Assembly (NCBI GenBank): GCA_003454135.1 | Contig: DMKW01000228.1 | Coordinates: forward strand, 4,570-11,154 | Length of the DNA stretch: 6,585 nucleotides | Reading direction: 5' to 3' | DNA from: Microbacteriaceae bacterium | GTDB lineage: Bacteria; Actinomycetota; Actinomycetes; Actinomycetales; Microbacteriaceae | In this document: piece after piece, positions 5,620-6,585 of the stretch | Position numbering within the stretch: the first letter of the stretch is position 1 | Layout of the letters: each line of letters starts with the position of its first letter | Translations under genes and position numbers: made by a program | The notes under the pieces: generated by a model | Database searches by the model: none | The model's input: the letters and a program-made list of their open reading frames with translations, nothing else | What the model was told of the DNA's origin: nothing

Positions 5620-6239
5620 TGACGACCAGGAACGCTCTCGTCGCCCTGTCCGATGCCACGCAAGTCGAGCGCGTCGTCGAGCGCCTCGCGGGCGATGGCA
5701 TCAACGTCGCTCTCGTCGGCGACGCGACGGTCCCGGGCGCCGCCCTCGTCGTAGCACCGCACGAACGGTCGACGGCGGTCGCTCGGGTCGCGAAGGAGTT
5801 CGGGTCTCTCGACATCCTGGTAACCGATGTCGTCTCCCCCGCGCCGCGCCGCTTCACCGAGAGCGACCCGGCCGATTGGTTTTCGGCAGTGCACTCCGCG
5901 CTGTCCCTTCCTTTCTCGCTGATCCGCGCAGCCGTCCACGAGTTGACGGCCGGCACCGATGCACGGATCGTCGTGGTCGGCCACGGCTGGGCCTCGTCCG
6001 ACGACGAGGACTCGACGGCCTCGGCCGCTGTGCAGGGGGCGGCGGTGGCCCTCGTCAAGACACTCGCACGCGACCTTGGTTCCGCCGGCATCACCGTCAA
6101 TGAGGTGACCATTCCGACCGATCCCGCATCGTACGCCGGTGCGATCGCGTCGGCCGTCGGCTACCTCGTGTCCCCGCTGGCGGGAGCGACCACCGGCCAA
6201 ATTCTCACGGCGGGCAGCGGGGGCGAGATTCGCCCATAA
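5619..6239 (+). CDS. Degenerate SDR-fold protein, probable non-catalytic partner subunit
   Basis: This 206-residue protein aligns with the preceding SDR from end to end but appears catalytically dead. Shared framework: LAGDGINVALVGD (23-35), FGSLDILVTD (61-70), LVKTLARDLGSAGITVNEV (145-163) and GYLVSPLAGATTGQ (181-194). The glycine motif TGAASGLG corresponds here to ALSDATQV (9-16), with every glycine lost. Of the tetrad, Asn becomes H92, Ser becomes H122, Tyr becomes S135 and Lys becomes Q139 (alignment by eye; one residue of uncertainty is possible). The frame is intact and GC-rich at third positions, so it is not a decaying pseudogene. Its GTG overlaps the stop of the active SDR by 1 nt, giving a coupled 1:1 arrangement. 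In BbsCD of anaerobic toluene degradation, an inactive SDR subunit partners an active one; a similar heteromer is inferred here. Confidence 0.85.
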   Translation: MTTRNALVALSDATQVERVVERLAGDGINVALVGDATVPGAALVVAPHERSTAVARVAKEFGSLDILVTDVVSPAPRRFTESDPADWFSAVHSALSLPFSLIRAAVHELTAGTDARIVVVGHGWASSDDEDSTASAAVQGAAVALVKTLARDLGSAGITVNEVTIPTDPASYAGAIASAVGYLVSPLAGATTGQILTAGSGGEIRP

Positions 6240-6381
6240 TTCGGGCACGCCGGCTCGGGCGAGCAAGGCACCGCGCACCGATCCGGATAGGTCGCCTCAT
6301 CCGTTCGGAGCCGACTCGATCGCACAACCAATTCGGACCTGACGCGTCCTGCACTATTGCGCGTCGGCCGGAGACATAGAA

Positions 6382-6410
6382 GGGGCCGGGAGCCCATGGC
6401 TCCCGGCCCT
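6382..6410 (+). terminator. GC-rich hairpin, probable intrinsic terminator of the SDR operon
   Basis: A perfect 12-bp stem (6383-6394 with 6398-6409) closes a 3-nt CAT loop, and a G-T pair adds a thirteenth step. It lies 143 bp after the stop of the last SDR gene. No T run follows, but U-less hairpin terminators are common in Actinobacteria. Its symmetry means it could act on transcripts from either side. Confidence 0.65.
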
Positions 6411-6459
6411 CGTGATTCGCGGAGTACCGAATATCGGGTATTCCTCGCCCGGTGGGGCG

Positions 6460-6486
6460 AAGGTTTCGACACTTCGCGAACCTTTT
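6460..6486 (+). terminator. Weak hairpin with T tract, possible second terminator
   Basis: AAGGTT (6460-6465) pairs with AACCTT (6479-6484), extended inward by a G-T pair and two pairs past a single-base bulge, and ends in the run TTTT (6483-6486). An alternative stem, GCGAAG (6457-6462) with CTTCGC (6472-6477), shares bases with it, so only one can form at a time. Confidence 0.3.
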
Positions 6487-6585
6487 ACATAGCCTTTCGG
6501 CGGCTGCTAGGCAACCCAATATATCGCCACCGATCTCTCCTGGCAAGGGCTTGGATATTGCTTCGCGCAACATGGTTGCGGGGGT

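Larger units (their letters stand above)
6240..6585. other. Non-coding stretch of 346 bp after the SDR operon
   Basis: I see no convincing gene. Open frames on the minus strand run through the strong hairpin at 6382-6410 and use rare codons (ATA, CTA, AGG, AGA), unlike the true genes. From about 6413 the sequence is visibly less GC-rich than the coding part. It holds one strong terminator-like hairpin and a weaker pair of alternative hairpins at 6457-6484. Two edge possibilities cannot be judged: a minus-strand frame ending in TAA at 6485-6487, and an ATG at 6572 on the plus strand just before the window ends. No tRNA-like or rRNA-like segment is recognised. Confidence 0.6.

Noticed and set aside
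6205..6573. 122-residue minus-strand open frame near the window end
   Set aside because: It runs straight through the perfect 12-bp hairpin and into the SDR gene and uses rare codons.
6485..6585. Minus-strand frame entering from the window edge and ending in TAA at 6485-6487
   Set aside because: Only 32 codons are visible, about half end in G or C, and rare AGA and AGG codons occur. It could be the end of a convergent gene but cannot be supported.

Overview
The window looks like a piece of a high-GC actinobacterial chromosome. The basis is strongly GC-rich third codon positions, GTG starts, short or overlapping gene junctions, and protein families typical of soil or plant-associated Actinobacteria (possibly Microbacteriaceae; this is an impression of style, not a match). 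There are no rRNA or tRNA genes, CRISPR arrays or insertion sequences.

Layout. (1) Positions 1-1915, plus strand: the 3' end of an NCS1-family permease, then a zinc-dependent medium-chain alcohol dehydrogenase, probably co-transcribed. (2) Positions 1912-4326, minus strand: a metal-dependent hydrolase of the cyclase/kynurenine-formamidase fold, an agmatinase/arginase-family ureohydrolase and an XRE-cupin regulator, in that transcription order. The regulator gene meets the dehydrogenase tail to tail with a 4-nt stop-codon overlap. (3) Positions 4327-4414: a divergent promoter region carrying a TATTG-N9-CAATA inverted repeat. (4) Positions 4415-6239, plus strand: a very tightly packed set made of a candidate 29-residue ORF, a SnoaL/NTF2-like protein, a complete short-chain dehydrogenase (SDR) and a second SDR-fold protein. 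(5) Positions 6240-6585: no convincing gene, but a strong GC hairpin that probably terminates the SDR operon.

How the genes may work together. Region 2 encodes an amide-bond hydrolase and an enzyme that removes urea from guanidino compounds. They lie beside a uracil/hydantoin/purine-type importer and a dehydrogenase, with a small-molecule-sensing regulator of the architecture of PuuR. A catabolic locus for a nitrogen-rich, possibly cyclic or guanidino-bearing compound is a reasonable inference, but no substrate can be read from sequence.

The most unusual item is the last gene. It keeps the outline of an SDR but has lost all three glycines of the cofactor motif and all four residues of the catalytic tetrad. 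It overlaps the stop codon of an intact SDR by one base. This suggests a catalytic/non-catalytic SDR pair forming one heteromeric enzyme, as known for BbsCD of anaerobic toluene degradation.
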